Assembly (NCBI GenBank): GCA_026786125.1 | Contig: JAJAYU010000250.1 | Location: forward strand, 1 to 5,771 | DNA: 5,771 bases | Reading direction: 5' to 3' | Source: Chamaesiphon sp. | GTDB lineage: Bacteria; Cyanobacteriota; Cyanobacteriia; Cyanobacteriales; Chamaesiphonaceae | In this document: positions 1 to 5,717 of the stretch, in pieces | Layout of the letters: the number at the start of each line of letters is the position of its first letter | Position numbering within the stretch: position 1 is the first letter of the stretch | Notes under the pieces: generated by a model | Database searches by the model: none | What the model was told of the DNA's origin: nothing | The model's input: the letters and a program-made list of their open reading frames with translations, nothing else | Translations under genes and position numbers: made by a program

Positions 1-2
1 AA

Positions 3-509
3 TTTGCCACTGGCTTTGCGATGACATTCTACTACTCACCGACTGTAGCTGATGCTTTCACGTCGGTTGAGAAGATCATGACTGAAGTTAACTTTGGTTG
101 GTTGATTCGATCGATCCATCGCTGGAGTGCCAGTATGATGGTCTTGATGATGATCCTCCACACCTTCCGCGTGTATCTGACTGGTGGATTCAAAAACCCG
201 CGCGAACTGACCTGGATCACTGGAGTTATTCTAGCTGTCCTGACAGTAAGCTTTGGTGTAACTGGTTACTCCCTACCTTGGGATCAAATCGGTTATTGGG
301 CAGTCAAAATCGTATCTGGTGTACCAGAAGCGATTCCTGTCGTTGGCGTAGCAATGGCTGACCTCCTGCGTGGTGGTTCTAGCGTTGGTCAAGCAACTTT
401 GACCCGTTACTATAGTCTTCACACCTTTGTATTGCCTTGGTTGATTGCTGTATTCATGTTGCTTCACTTCATCATGATCCGCAAACAAGGTATCTCTGGT
501 CCTTTGTAA
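3..509 (+). CDS. petB: Cytochrome b6 of the cytochrome b6f complex (5' end outside the window)
   Basis: This is the membrane haem-binding subunit that passes electrons from plastoquinol through the two b haems of the b6f complex in the thylakoid. The open frame enters from the left edge (FATGFA before the first Met at 21), so that Met is internal. If the protein has the usual 215 residues, position 21 is residue 54. On that numbering the four haem-ligand histidines fall where the family has them: H86 (codon 117-119), H100, H187 and H202. Also visible are the helix B stretch starting [10 protein letters not shown], the [10 protein letters not shown] segment, the [11 protein letters not shown] loop near the quinol site, and the typical C-terminus RKQGISGPL. 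The haem c-n ligand Cys35 lies outside the window. It is followed by petD on the same strand, the normal cyanobacterial petBD operon order. Nothing is broken in the visible part, and identification is essentially certain. Confidence 0.98.
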   Translation, partial: FATGFAMTFYYSPTVADAFTSVEKIMTEVNFGWLIRSIHRWSASMMVLMMILHTFRVYLTGGFKNPRELTWITGVILAVLTVSFGVTGYSLPWDQIGYWAVKIVSGVPEAIPVVGVAMADLLRGGSSVGQATLTRYYSLHTFVLPWLIAVFMLLHFIMIRKQGISGPL

Positions 510-510
510 T

Positions 511-545
511 CAGTGAACAGTTGACAGTGAACAGTGAACAGTTTG
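511..545 (+). repeat. Forward tandem heptamer array after petB
   Basis: Five consecutive 7-base units start two bases after the petB stop codon: CAGTGAA, CAGTTGA, CAGTGAA, CAGTGAA and CAGTTTG. Short tandemly repeated heptamers of this style are a known class of intergenic repeat in cyanobacteria. This array forms the left arm of a larger inverted arrangement with the units at 565-628. Bases 509-520 are perfectly complementary to 612-623 (12 pairs), so a transcript through the spacer could fold. Confidence 0.85.
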
Positions 546-564
546 GTTTAACCATTGTATGCCG

Positions 565-628
565 ACCGCTGTTTATTGCTCACTGCTGACTGAATAACTG
601 ATAACTGTTCGCTGTTCACTGATAACTG
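565..628 (-). repeat. Inverted tandem heptamer array before petD
   Basis: Read on the minus strand from 628, the units are CAGTTAT, CAGTGAA, CAGCGAA, CAGTTAT and CAGTTAT. After one extra base at 593 they continue as CAGTCAG, CAGTGAG, CAATAAA and CAGCGGT, increasingly degenerate. This is the same heptamer family as at 511-545 but in opposite orientation. It ends nine bases before the petD start codon and leaves no recognisable Shine-Dalgarno sequence for petD. The two arrays leave only about 19 unassigned bases between them. Confidence 0.8.
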
Positions 629-636
629 TACTTACT

Positions 637-1119
637 ATGTCAACTCAAGTAAAACCGGATCTATCAGATCCAGCATTAAGAGCTAAACTAGCTCAAGGCA
701 TGGGTCATAACTACTATGGCGAACCAGCTTGGCCCAACGATCTACTATACATCTTCCCTGTCGTCATCTTCGGAACGATCGGTTGTTGTACAGCGTTGGC
801 TATTCTCGATCCAGCTCTAGTTGGCGAACCTGCAAACCCATTTGCAACTCCACTCGAAATTCTACCTGAGTGGTACTTGTGGCCTGTATTCCAACTCTTG
901 CGTGTGTTGCCTAACAAACTATTAGGAATCGCTTGCATGGCTGGCGTACCATTAGGTTTGTTGGTTGTTCCATTCTTGGAAAGCGTCAATAAATTCCAAA
1001 ATCCATTCCGTCGTCCAGTAGCGATGGCAGTATTCCTGTTTGGTACTGTCTTTACTATCTACTTAGGTATCGGTGCTACTTTACCGATCGCAACTTCTTT
1101 GACTTTAGGTCTGTTCTAG
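637..1119 (+). CDS. petD: Cytochrome b6f complex subunit IV
   Basis: Subunit IV pairs with cytochrome b6; together they correspond to the two halves of mitochondrial cytochrome b and form the quinol-binding core of the b6f complex. The 160-residue length is the normal size. The PEWY motif at residues 77-80, whose glutamate belongs to the plastoquinol oxidation site, is intact. Three hydrophobic segments at about 36-58, 94-114 and 127-147 match the three expected transmembrane helices, and the N-terminal part ([20 protein letters not shown]) is typical. The start at 637 gives the conserved N-terminus [12 protein letters not shown]. No clear ribosome binding site precedes it because the repeat array occupies that place. 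It is presumably co-transcribed with petB, 127 bases upstream. A terminator-like hairpin follows. Confidence 0.98.
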   Translation: MSTQVKPDLSDPALRAKLAQGMGHNYYGEPAWPNDLLYIFPVVIFGTIGCCTALAILDPALVGEPANPFATPLEILPEWYLWPVFQLLRVLPNKLLGIACMAGVPLGLLVVPFLESVNKFQNPFRRPVAMAVFLFGTVFTIYLGIGATLPIATSLTLGLF

Positions 1120-1140
1120 ACTGAGGTTTGATGATTATTA

Positions 1141-1186
1141 TTGGAGTCTATCTAGTTTACGCTAGGTAGGCTTTCTTTTGCTCCAA
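1141..1186 (+). terminator. Probable petBD terminator hairpin
   Basis: Bases 1148-1155 (CTATCTAG) pair with 1162-1169 (CTAGGTAG) with one G-U pair around a six-base loop, followed directly by the T-rich tract CTTTCTTTT at 1171-1179. A second, outer pairing of TTGGAG (1141-1146) with CTCCAA (1181-1186) encloses both. It lies 21 bases after the petD stop codon, between convergent petD and the Uma2 gene, which fits transcription ending for petBD. The T tract is imperfect and the stem is not GC-rich, so strength is uncertain. Confidence 0.55.
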
Positions 1187-1222
1187 CCAAGGTTAATAAC
1201 ATTAGGGCTTGATAGAAGATAA

Positions 1223-1831
1223 TTAAGATCCTAATAGATCGATCGATATTTCCACCCCTGGAAATGTTGGCGATTGAATTAAATCGCTACCTCTAAATTG
1301 ATGCAGATCGTATTCACCATCTACCAAATAGTAAACTGAAATAGTCGGTTGTTTTGGATGTCCGATAAAATTTCTACCACCCAATCCTAGATAATCGACG
1401 ATCCAATATTCTTGAATACCTAATGCTTGATAAGCAATTTGTTTAATGGCATAATCATCTTGCCAATTGGTCGAAACTACTTCTACCGCAAGTTTGACCG
1501 AACTACCCTGAGTAATAATCGATTCAGCCTCCCAGCGAAGATCTTGAGCTAGCATTTCTTTATCCAAGACAATGATATCTGGTTCATAGCCAGACTTACC
1601 ATCGATCGATTTAACAATCGATTCTCGTGGAATTAAATATGGCAGATCTAATCGGGTAATTTCTACATATAGTTTCCCTGAGATCGAACCAGCTATTTCT
1701 GAATGTTTGCCTCGTGGTTTGGGCATCTCTAGAATTTCTCCATCTCTGAGTTCATAGCGATATGGCGATCTCTCTGGCAACCAAGTGATAAAATCATCAA
1801 AGCTAATCGTTTTAGACTCTACTAGTACCAT
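1223..1831 (-). CDS. Uma2 family (DUF820) PD-(D/E)XK-fold protein
   Basis: The 202-residue protein matches the Uma2/DUF820 family, predicted restriction-endonuclease-fold proteins that are heavily duplicated in cyanobacteria. Their biological role and DNA target are not established. Visible family hallmarks are the N-terminal YRYELRDGEILEMP segment (24-37), the YEPDIIVLD strand with candidate catalytic Asp85, the LAVEVVS strand with Glu117, Lys130 in the following helix, and the YQALGIQEYWIVD block at 134-146. These fit the D...E-x-V...K arrangement of the fold, so the active site looks intact. The start at 1831 is supported by AAGGAAG six bases upstream. The gene is convergent with petD and divergent from the recJ region, so it is probably transcribed alone. 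I cannot assign a substrate or partner. Confidence 0.9.
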   Translation of the reverse strand: MVLVESKTISFDDFITWLPERSPYRYELRDGEILEMPKPRGKHSEIAGSISGKLYVEITRLDLPYLIPRESIVKSIDGKSGYEPDIIVLDKEMLAQDLRWEAESIITQGSSVKLAVEVVSTNWQDDYAIKQIAYQALGIQEYWIVDYLGLGGRNFIGHPKQPTISVYYLVDGEYDLHQFRGSDLIQSPTFPGVEISIDLLGS

Positions 1832-1837
1832 TTTTAG

Positions 1838-1844
1838 CTTCCTT
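1838..1844 (-). promoter_or_regulatory. Ribosome binding site of the Uma2 gene
   Basis: On the minus strand AAGGAAG stands six bases before the ATG at 1831. It is the clearest Shine-Dalgarno sequence in the window and decides the start of this gene. Confidence 0.7.
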
Positions 1845-1918
1845 TGTTCAGTGAGGAAAATAACATTATTTGGCTAGCATCATTTTAACTCATCCCCTCG
1901 CCAGCGACAGTAAAACAA

Positions 1919-2059
1919 ATGGCAAACATAAATCTAGATTGGCAATTACCACCGCAATCAGAAATACCGGCTGAATTTGTCGCGGCAATTAAAGCTTGTA
2001 AACCGACTGTCAATGGTAAATATGCCGCCCAATTATTATGGCAGCGGGGGATGCAGTAG
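1919..2059 (+). pseudogene. recJ: Detached N-terminal part of the recJ-like gene, ending at an in-frame TAG
   Basis: From the ATG at 1919, 46 codons run to a TAG at 2057-2059. The peptide contains IPAEFVAAIK and YAAQLLWQRGMQ, which I recognise as the usual beginning of cyanobacterial RecJ proteins. After the TAG the same reading frame continues without any frameshift through GYLDCD and QPTSPFAFGAEM, also typical RecJ sequence, straight into the ATG at 2132. A single-base change that created the amber codon (for example from GAG, AAG or CAG) explains this. ATG 1919 is the first start in the frame, because a TAA lies upstream at 1886-1888. No good Shine-Dalgarno sequence precedes it. The spacer to the divergent Uma2 gene is 87 bases, and I see no convincing promoter there. 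Confidence 0.7.
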
Positions 2060-2131
2060 ATCGATCTGATCCCTGGATATTTAGATTGCGACAGGTATCA
2101 ACCGACTAGTCCATTTGCGTTTGGGGCAGAA

Positions 2132-4270
2132 ATGACGGCAGCGGTAGAGCGATTGAAAAAAGCTTGTATTTACCGAGAGAAGGTAGCTATTTGGGGTGAT
2201 TTCGATGCAGATGGGGTGACAGCGACTAGTGTGCTTTGGGACGGTTTAGGGCAGTTTTTTACCCAAGGAGAGCAGCTAAGTTATTATATTCCCGATCGCA
2301 TGAAGGAATCTCATGGATTGAATCTGGCGGGGGTGAAAAGATTAGCAAAGCAGGGGGTTAATCTGATTGTCACTTGTGACACTGGCAGTACCAATATTCA
2401 AGAAATCGAATTGGCGGCTAAATTGGGTGTGGATATCATCGTTACCGATCATCACACGTTGCCACTTAAACGTCCACCTGTCTCGGCGATTATTAATCCC
2501 CGTTACTTTGAGCAAAGTCATCCATTATTTCATCTAGCAGGTGTGGCTGTTGCTTATAAATTAGTTGAAGCTTTATATGCAACTTTGCCAGATATTCCGC
2601 AGCAACCTGTAGAGTATTTATTGGACTTAGTAGCGATCGGATTAATTGCTGATTTAGTACAGTTAAAAGGTGATTGTCGCTATCTAGCTCAGATGGGAAT
2701 TAAGCGAATCACGCTTCAAAATCAAGTAGATATTGATGGTTTTCGTCCAGGGGTGCATCAGTTATTAAAACGCTGTAAACGTAATGGCGATCGACCTACA
2801 GATATTTCGTTTGGAATTGCGCCACGGATTAATGCAATTAGTCGTATTCATGGAGATGCTAGTTTTGGAGTGGAGCTATTAACTAGCAAGGATAACGATC
2901 GTTGTGATCAGTTGGCGGCTGAAACAGAATTGGCAAATACTCGCCGCAAGGAATTGCAAAAAAATACAACTATCAAAATTCAAAAGAAACTAGATGAATT
3001 AGATCTATCTACAACATCAGTAATTGTCTTATCTGATCATAATTGGTCGCCAGGAGTTTTAGGATTAGTTGCTGGTCAAATTGCTCAAGAGCATGGAAAA
3101 CCGACGATTCTATTAAGCACAAATAGTGATGGTGATTCGGGAAAAGAAAAGACCCAAATTGCTAGAGGTTCAGCCCGTTCGACTCAAAATATTGATTTGT
3201 ATCAGTTAGTAAATTCTCAAGCTCATCTACTCAATAGCTTTGGTGGGCATCCATTTGCCGCAGGCATGAGTATCAATGTTGAGAATATTCCGATCTTTAC
3301 AGAAGCAATCAATCAACAGCTACAGACGAGTCTTGATAAAATACCTGCACCATCAATTCAAACTGATCTAATCATTACCTGTGCAGAACTACATGCAAAG
3401 AGTGGACGAGAATTGTTTGAAGACTTGCTCTTGTTGGAGCCTTATGGAATGGGTAATCCAGTGCCAAAATTAGTGATTAGAAATTGCCAATTCAAAAATA
3501 TTAGAAACAAGAATATCAAAGATTTTAAGGGAAATACGATTCAGTATATTCGGACTCAGTTTGAGCTAGTCGATGACACCAATTTGAGTGGCTTTCCAGG
3601 GATTTGGTGGGGACACTACGAATATGAAATTCCGCAGGTAAATTGTGATGCAATTGTCGAATTAGATTTTAACTCCTATGACAAGAGATTTGAAGTCCGG
3701 TTGGTGGAAGTTCGTCCCATGATCGTCGATACTCAATCTAGTCTCAGTAGTAATCGTCAGCAGCCTCTCCAAATTCTTGATTTTCGCCAAGCTGAAGTCG
3801 ATCCAAACCTGAGTAATCTAGCATCGATTACCTGGGTGAAAAAATGCCCCAGTGATTGGGGTGAGTTACAGTTTTCCTGCCGACAAGCTTTGCGGACAGA
3901 TAGCAAATTGGCTCTCGATTATCGATCGATAAATCTAGCTACCAATCGAGAAATACTTGAACAGCTAATCGGCATTGCTAAATATTTAGCAACTACGAAT
4001 ACAGGCGTAGAATTAGGGCGAGTAAAATCTAAGCTCAATATTCAAGATCGATCGTTACGATTGGGTTTAGATATTTTAACTGAGTTTGGTTTTCAGGTAT
4101 CATTGAATATTGACACTAATATCTTGACCATTGGATCAGTTCAGTCACAAAGCTTGAGTGAAATAGACCTTTACGATTTAAAAGTAGTCCAAAAATTCTT
4201 TGCAGCGATCGAGGAAGAACGATTTAAACGCAATTATTTCATGCAGGTGCCGACTTACTCGATCGGTTGA
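2132..4270 (+). CDS. recJ: RecJ-like single-stranded-DNA-specific exonuclease, N-terminally shortened by a stop codon
   Basis: RecJ degrades single-stranded DNA 5' to 3' in recombination and repair, using metal ions held by DHH-family motifs. In the 712-residue open frame all of these are present: DFDADG (23-28), the TCDTGSTN segment with D83, TDHH (105-108) and IGLIADL with D174. The DHHA1 part runs from about 295 to 380 and carries GGHPFAAG (371-378). An OB-type region follows at about 410-530 (LEPYGMGNPVP). The last 170 residues, including LIGIAKYLATTNTGVELGRV, resemble the C-terminal extension of cyanobacterial RecJ. The Met at 2132 is not the ancestral start: 71 further codons in the same frame back to 1919 include one TAG. 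The first ATG after that TAG is 2132, with no canonical ribosome binding site. Either a shortened enzyme is made by internal initiation, the TAG is read through, or the gene is a young pseudogene. The 3' end overlaps the convergent hydrolase gene by 32 bases. Confidence 0.9.
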   Translation: MTAAVERLKKACIYREKVAIWGDFDADGVTATSVLWDGLGQFFTQGEQLSYYIPDRMKESHGLNLAGVKRLAKQGVNLIVTCDTGSTNIQEIELAAKLGVDIIVTDHHTLPLKRPPVSAIINPRYFEQSHPLFHLAGVAVAYKLVEALYATLPDIPQQPVEYLLDLVAIGLIADLVQLKGDCRYLAQMGIKRITLQNQVDIDGFRPGVHQLLKRCKRNGDRPTDISFGIAPRINAISRIHGDASFGVELLTSKDNDRCDQLAAETELANTRRKELQKNTTIKIQKKLDELDLSTTSVIVLSDHNWSPGVLGLVAGQIAQEHGKPTILLSTNSDGDSGKEKTQIARGSARSTQNIDLYQLVNSQAHLLNSFGGHPFAAGMSINVENIPIFTEAINQQLQTSLDKIPAPSIQTDLIITCAELHAKSGRELFEDLLLLEPYGMGNPVPKLVIRNCQFKNIRNKNIKDFKGNTIQYIRTQFELVDDTNLSGFPGIWWGHYEYEIPQVNCDAIVELDFNSYDKRFEVRLVEVRPMIVDTQSSLSSNRQQPLQILDFRQAEVDPNLSNLASITWVKKCPSDWGELQFSCRQALRTDSKLALDYRSINLATNREILEQLIGIAKYLATTNTGVELGRVKSKLNIQDRSLRLGLDILTEFGFQVSLNIDTNILTIGSVQSQSLSEIDLYDLKVVQKFFAAIEEERFKRNYFMQVPTYSIG

Positions 4271-5147
4271 TAAAGTCTAAAATTAATTGTGCAGTAACTT
4301 TGGGCTGTTCTAAATGCGGAACATGTCCACAATTATCCACCCAGTGAAATTGAGCATTCGGTAATCCTTGCTGAAATTGTTGGGCTGGCTTAGTTCCCAA
4401 TATCCGATCCTGTTTACCCCAGACAATCAAAGTTTCTGGCTGAATCTCTGGCAGTTGATCGAGTAAATACCCATAACCACCACTGCGGGTAAAATTAATT
4501 AAAGTCTCGCTCCATCTGGGCATTTCTAGATGTAGAGCGGCACACAATTGAGCATCTGCGGTAACGAATGCTTTATCGAAGTAGGCTTTTTCACTTACAC
4601 CTTTACGCACATTTGGACTGGAGAGAAACTTTGTTGCCAAATTACCTAATGGTTGAATCAAAAATTTACCCATCGCAGGTGGTTGACTAAATCCAGCACT
4701 ATCAATCAGGACTAATTTATCAACAGCTTGAGGATAATTGAGCGTGAATTCGATCGCTGCGGCACCACCCATTGACACACCAACTAAAATGATCGGCTGG
4801 TCAATCATCGTCTGCCAAAATGCCTGAAGATGTGTGCAAATACTCTCAGAACTAAATGGACAATCAGCCAATCTTTCGGTAAATCCAAATCCTAATAGAT
4901 CGATCGCCCAAACTTGCTGTTGAGCGGCAATAATTGGGATGATTCGTCGAAATTCCAGCAGCGAACTATCGAATCCATGTAAAAAGACGATTGGTACTCC
5001 ACCAGTCCCTTGACGAACATAGCTAGTGGAAATCGGTTGAGCAACTAATGAGGTAGTAATATCTACTTGCTGAATTTGACTAGCTAGATCGATCGAACTT
5101 GGCTCTGTTAATTGTTGAATGCTGGCAGGTAAGAAACTAGAAAACAT
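4239..5147 (-). CDS. Alpha/beta hydrolase fold protein
   Basis: The 302-residue protein has a complete serine-hydrolase triad. The nucleophile is S125 in GVSMGG (123-128), the likely acid is D247 in WGKQD (243-247), and the likely histidine is H275 in NCGHVPHLEQP. The oxyanion-hole motif is HGFDSS (57-62), followed by LLEFRRIIPII and the strand VWAIDLLGFGFTERL. This is the epoxide hydrolase/haloperoxidase-like branch of the fold common in cyanobacteria and plants. No signal peptide is evident, so it is probably cytosolic. Substrate cannot be read from sequence. The Met at 5147 gives an N-terminus (FLPASIQQLTEPSSIDLA) that looks like those of cyanobacterial relatives, although no Shine-Dalgarno sequence precedes it. 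Its last codons overlap the end of the recJ-like gene on the other strand, beyond the last conserved helix. Confidence 0.92.
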   Translation of the reverse strand: MFSSFLPASIQQLTEPSSIDLASQIQQVDITTSLVAQPISTSYVRQGTGGVPIVFLHGFDSSLLEFRRIIPIIAAQQQVWAIDLLGFGFTERLADCPFSSESICTHLQAFWQTMIDQPIILVGVSMGGAAAIEFTLNYPQAVDKLVLIDSAGFSQPPAMGKFLIQPLGNLATKFLSSPNVRKGVSEKAYFDKAFVTADAQLCAALHLEMPRWSETLINFTRSGGYGYLLDQLPEIQPETLIVWGKQDRILGTKPAQQFQQGLPNAQFHWVDNCGHVPHLEQPKVTAQLILDFINRSSKSAPA

Positions 5148-5174
5148 CGACGGCTAAGACTGGATGATTAGTTT

Positions 5175-5202
5175 ATTATCATCGATCGAGTTTGATTAAC
5201 AA
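5175..5202 (-). promoter_or_regulatory. Candidate promoter of the alpha/beta hydrolase gene
   Basis: On the minus strand TTGTTA (5197-5202) and GATAAT (5175-5180) are separated by 16 bases. They match the sigma-70 consensus at 4 of 6 and 5 of 6 positions. The -10 element ends 27 bases before the ATG at 5147, a sensible leader length. AT-rich DNA gives such matches by chance, so this is a candidate only. Confidence 0.4.
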
Positions 5203-5262
5203 ACAGGCACTACCGATCTGAAGTGAGCAGCTTAACCATCAAAGGTAGGACATGAAGGGGAG

Positions 5263-5293
5263 TTTTTATTCTGGGGGAACCCCAGAATAAAAA
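5263..5293. repeat. Perfect 14-bp inverted repeat with GC core
   Basis: Bases 5263-5276 pair perfectly with 5280-5293 around the three-base loop GAA. The stem is AT-rich outside and GC-rich at the loop (CTGGGG against CCCCAG). T runs lie on the 5' side and A runs on the 3' side on both strands, the reverse of an intrinsic terminator, so I read it as a repeat element. It lies between the toxin remnant and the hydrolase gene. Its core shares the 11-mer GGGGTTCCCCC, in inverted orientation, with the palindrome at 5320-5334. Confidence 0.8.
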
Positions 5294-5294
5294 A

Positions 5295-5529
5295 ACGACA
5301 AGACAGCGATGCGCTATGGGCGGGGTTCCCCCGCATTGTGTAAACAATGACCAAGAGTAGTCCTGAGTTTCCTATTCCCACTGTGATGAAGCGTTCCTCG
5401 TCGATTGAATTCAGGATCAATATCATGAATGGCAAGAGGGTCAAAAAGCACACATTCAGCTTCAGCAAATGAAACACCATGCTTTCGCAAATTTGTTTGT
5501 GCTTTTAGAGAATCATATTCCAAAGTCAT
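5295..5529 (-). pseudogene. brnT: Frameshifted BrnT family toxin remnant
   Basis: BrnT toxins are small RelE-like ribonucleases normally paired with a BrnA antitoxin encoded downstream. From ATG 5529 the frame reads MTLEYDSLKAQTNLRKHGVS and on to FDPLAIHDIDPEF, the classic BrnT N-terminal half with the NLRKHGVSF motif at residues 13-21. Downstream family sequence, SIDEERFITVGIGNSG and LLLVIVYTMRG, is present only in another frame, so there is a frameshift at about 5405-5413. BrnT proteins commonly have an H-S pair here, which a 2-base deletion would explain. After TMRG (to 5328) the expected IRIISAR-type ending is missing. The frame enters a GC-rich palindrome, and only a possible SCR remnant is seen (5295-5303). 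No BrnA gene follows before the hydrolase gene. In its first frame the broken product would be 71 residues, ending at 5314. A non-functional toxin gene is the most likely reading. Confidence 0.8.
5320..5334. repeat. GC-rich palindrome at the broken end of brnT
   Basis: Bases 5320-5325 (GCGGGG) pair with 5329-5334 (CCCCGC) around a three-base loop. On the plus strand it contains GGGGTTCCCCC (5322-5332), the same 11-mer that occurs inverted at 5273-5283 within the neighbouring hairpin. The recognisable BrnT sequence stops exactly here, so this element probably arrived within the toxin gene. Confidence 0.65.
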
Positions 5530-5546
5530 GCATACATTGTACGCAT
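5528..5546. promoter_or_regulatory. Operator-like palindrome over the brnT start
   Basis: The 19 bases ATGCATACATTGTACGCAT form an interrupted palindrome. Eight of nine symmetric pairs are complementary around base 5537, and the only failure is 5532 against 5542. It overlaps the first two bases of the brnT start codon and a -10-like TACAAT on the minus strand (5536-5541). BrnTA-type operons are usually autoregulated by the antitoxin at such sites, so an operator is plausible. No -35 element is clear. Confidence 0.35.
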
Positions 5547-5717
5547 ATCACGAGGGGTGAGTAATAATAATTCTTCTTGGTAAGCTAGCCTAACGGCTTA
5601 TTGGTGCAGAAAACTCCTGAAACGGTTACAGAGAGGAGATAGTGATAAAAAACAAGAAAAGGGAGGGATCTCCACAGTGGGAAAATTGTTTTAGTAAAAA
5701 ACATCGCCACTGGAATC

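Noticed and set aside
21..23. ATG at 21 as the true start of petB.
   Set aside because: The frame is open and encodes conserved cytochrome b6 sequence (FATGFA) before this ATG. The Met corresponds to about residue 54 of a 215-residue protein.
1228..4906. An identical 18-mer, ATCCTAATAGATCGATCG, occurs at 1228-1245 and 4889-4906, suggesting a dispersed repeat.
   Set aside because: Both copies lie in minus-strand coding sequence and encode the same peptide IDLLG (Uma2 C-terminus and the hydrolase strand AIDLLGFG) with the same favoured codons around a common CGATCG word. Coincidence is the simpler explanation, and flanks do not match.
5263..5293. The strong hairpin as an intrinsic terminator.
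   Set aside because: On both strands the T tract precedes the stem and A residues follow it, and no run of T follows the stem in either direction.
5232..5480. An 82-residue minus-strand open frame starting MVFHLLKLNV as a separate hydrophobic small protein.
   Set aside because: Its first half is brnT read out of frame. Its middle (SIDEERF to TMRG) is the C-terminal half of BrnT, and its end runs through a palindrome. It is part of the frameshifted gene, not an independent one.
1223..5529. Uma2, RecJ-like nuclease, hydrolase and BrnT remnant together as a new defence system.
   Set aside because: The genes lie on different strands with no shared operon: Uma2 is divergent from recJ, the hydrolase is convergent with recJ, and brnT is broken. 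RecJ and the hydrolase are common single genes in cyanobacteria. Nothing in the sequence ties them together.
5635..5673. GGAGAT (5635-5640) and ATCTCC (5668-5673) as an inverted repeat, possibly an insertion sequence end or riboregulator.
   Set aside because: It is only six pairs across a 27-base loop, easily found by chance, with no second copy to define it as a terminal repeat.
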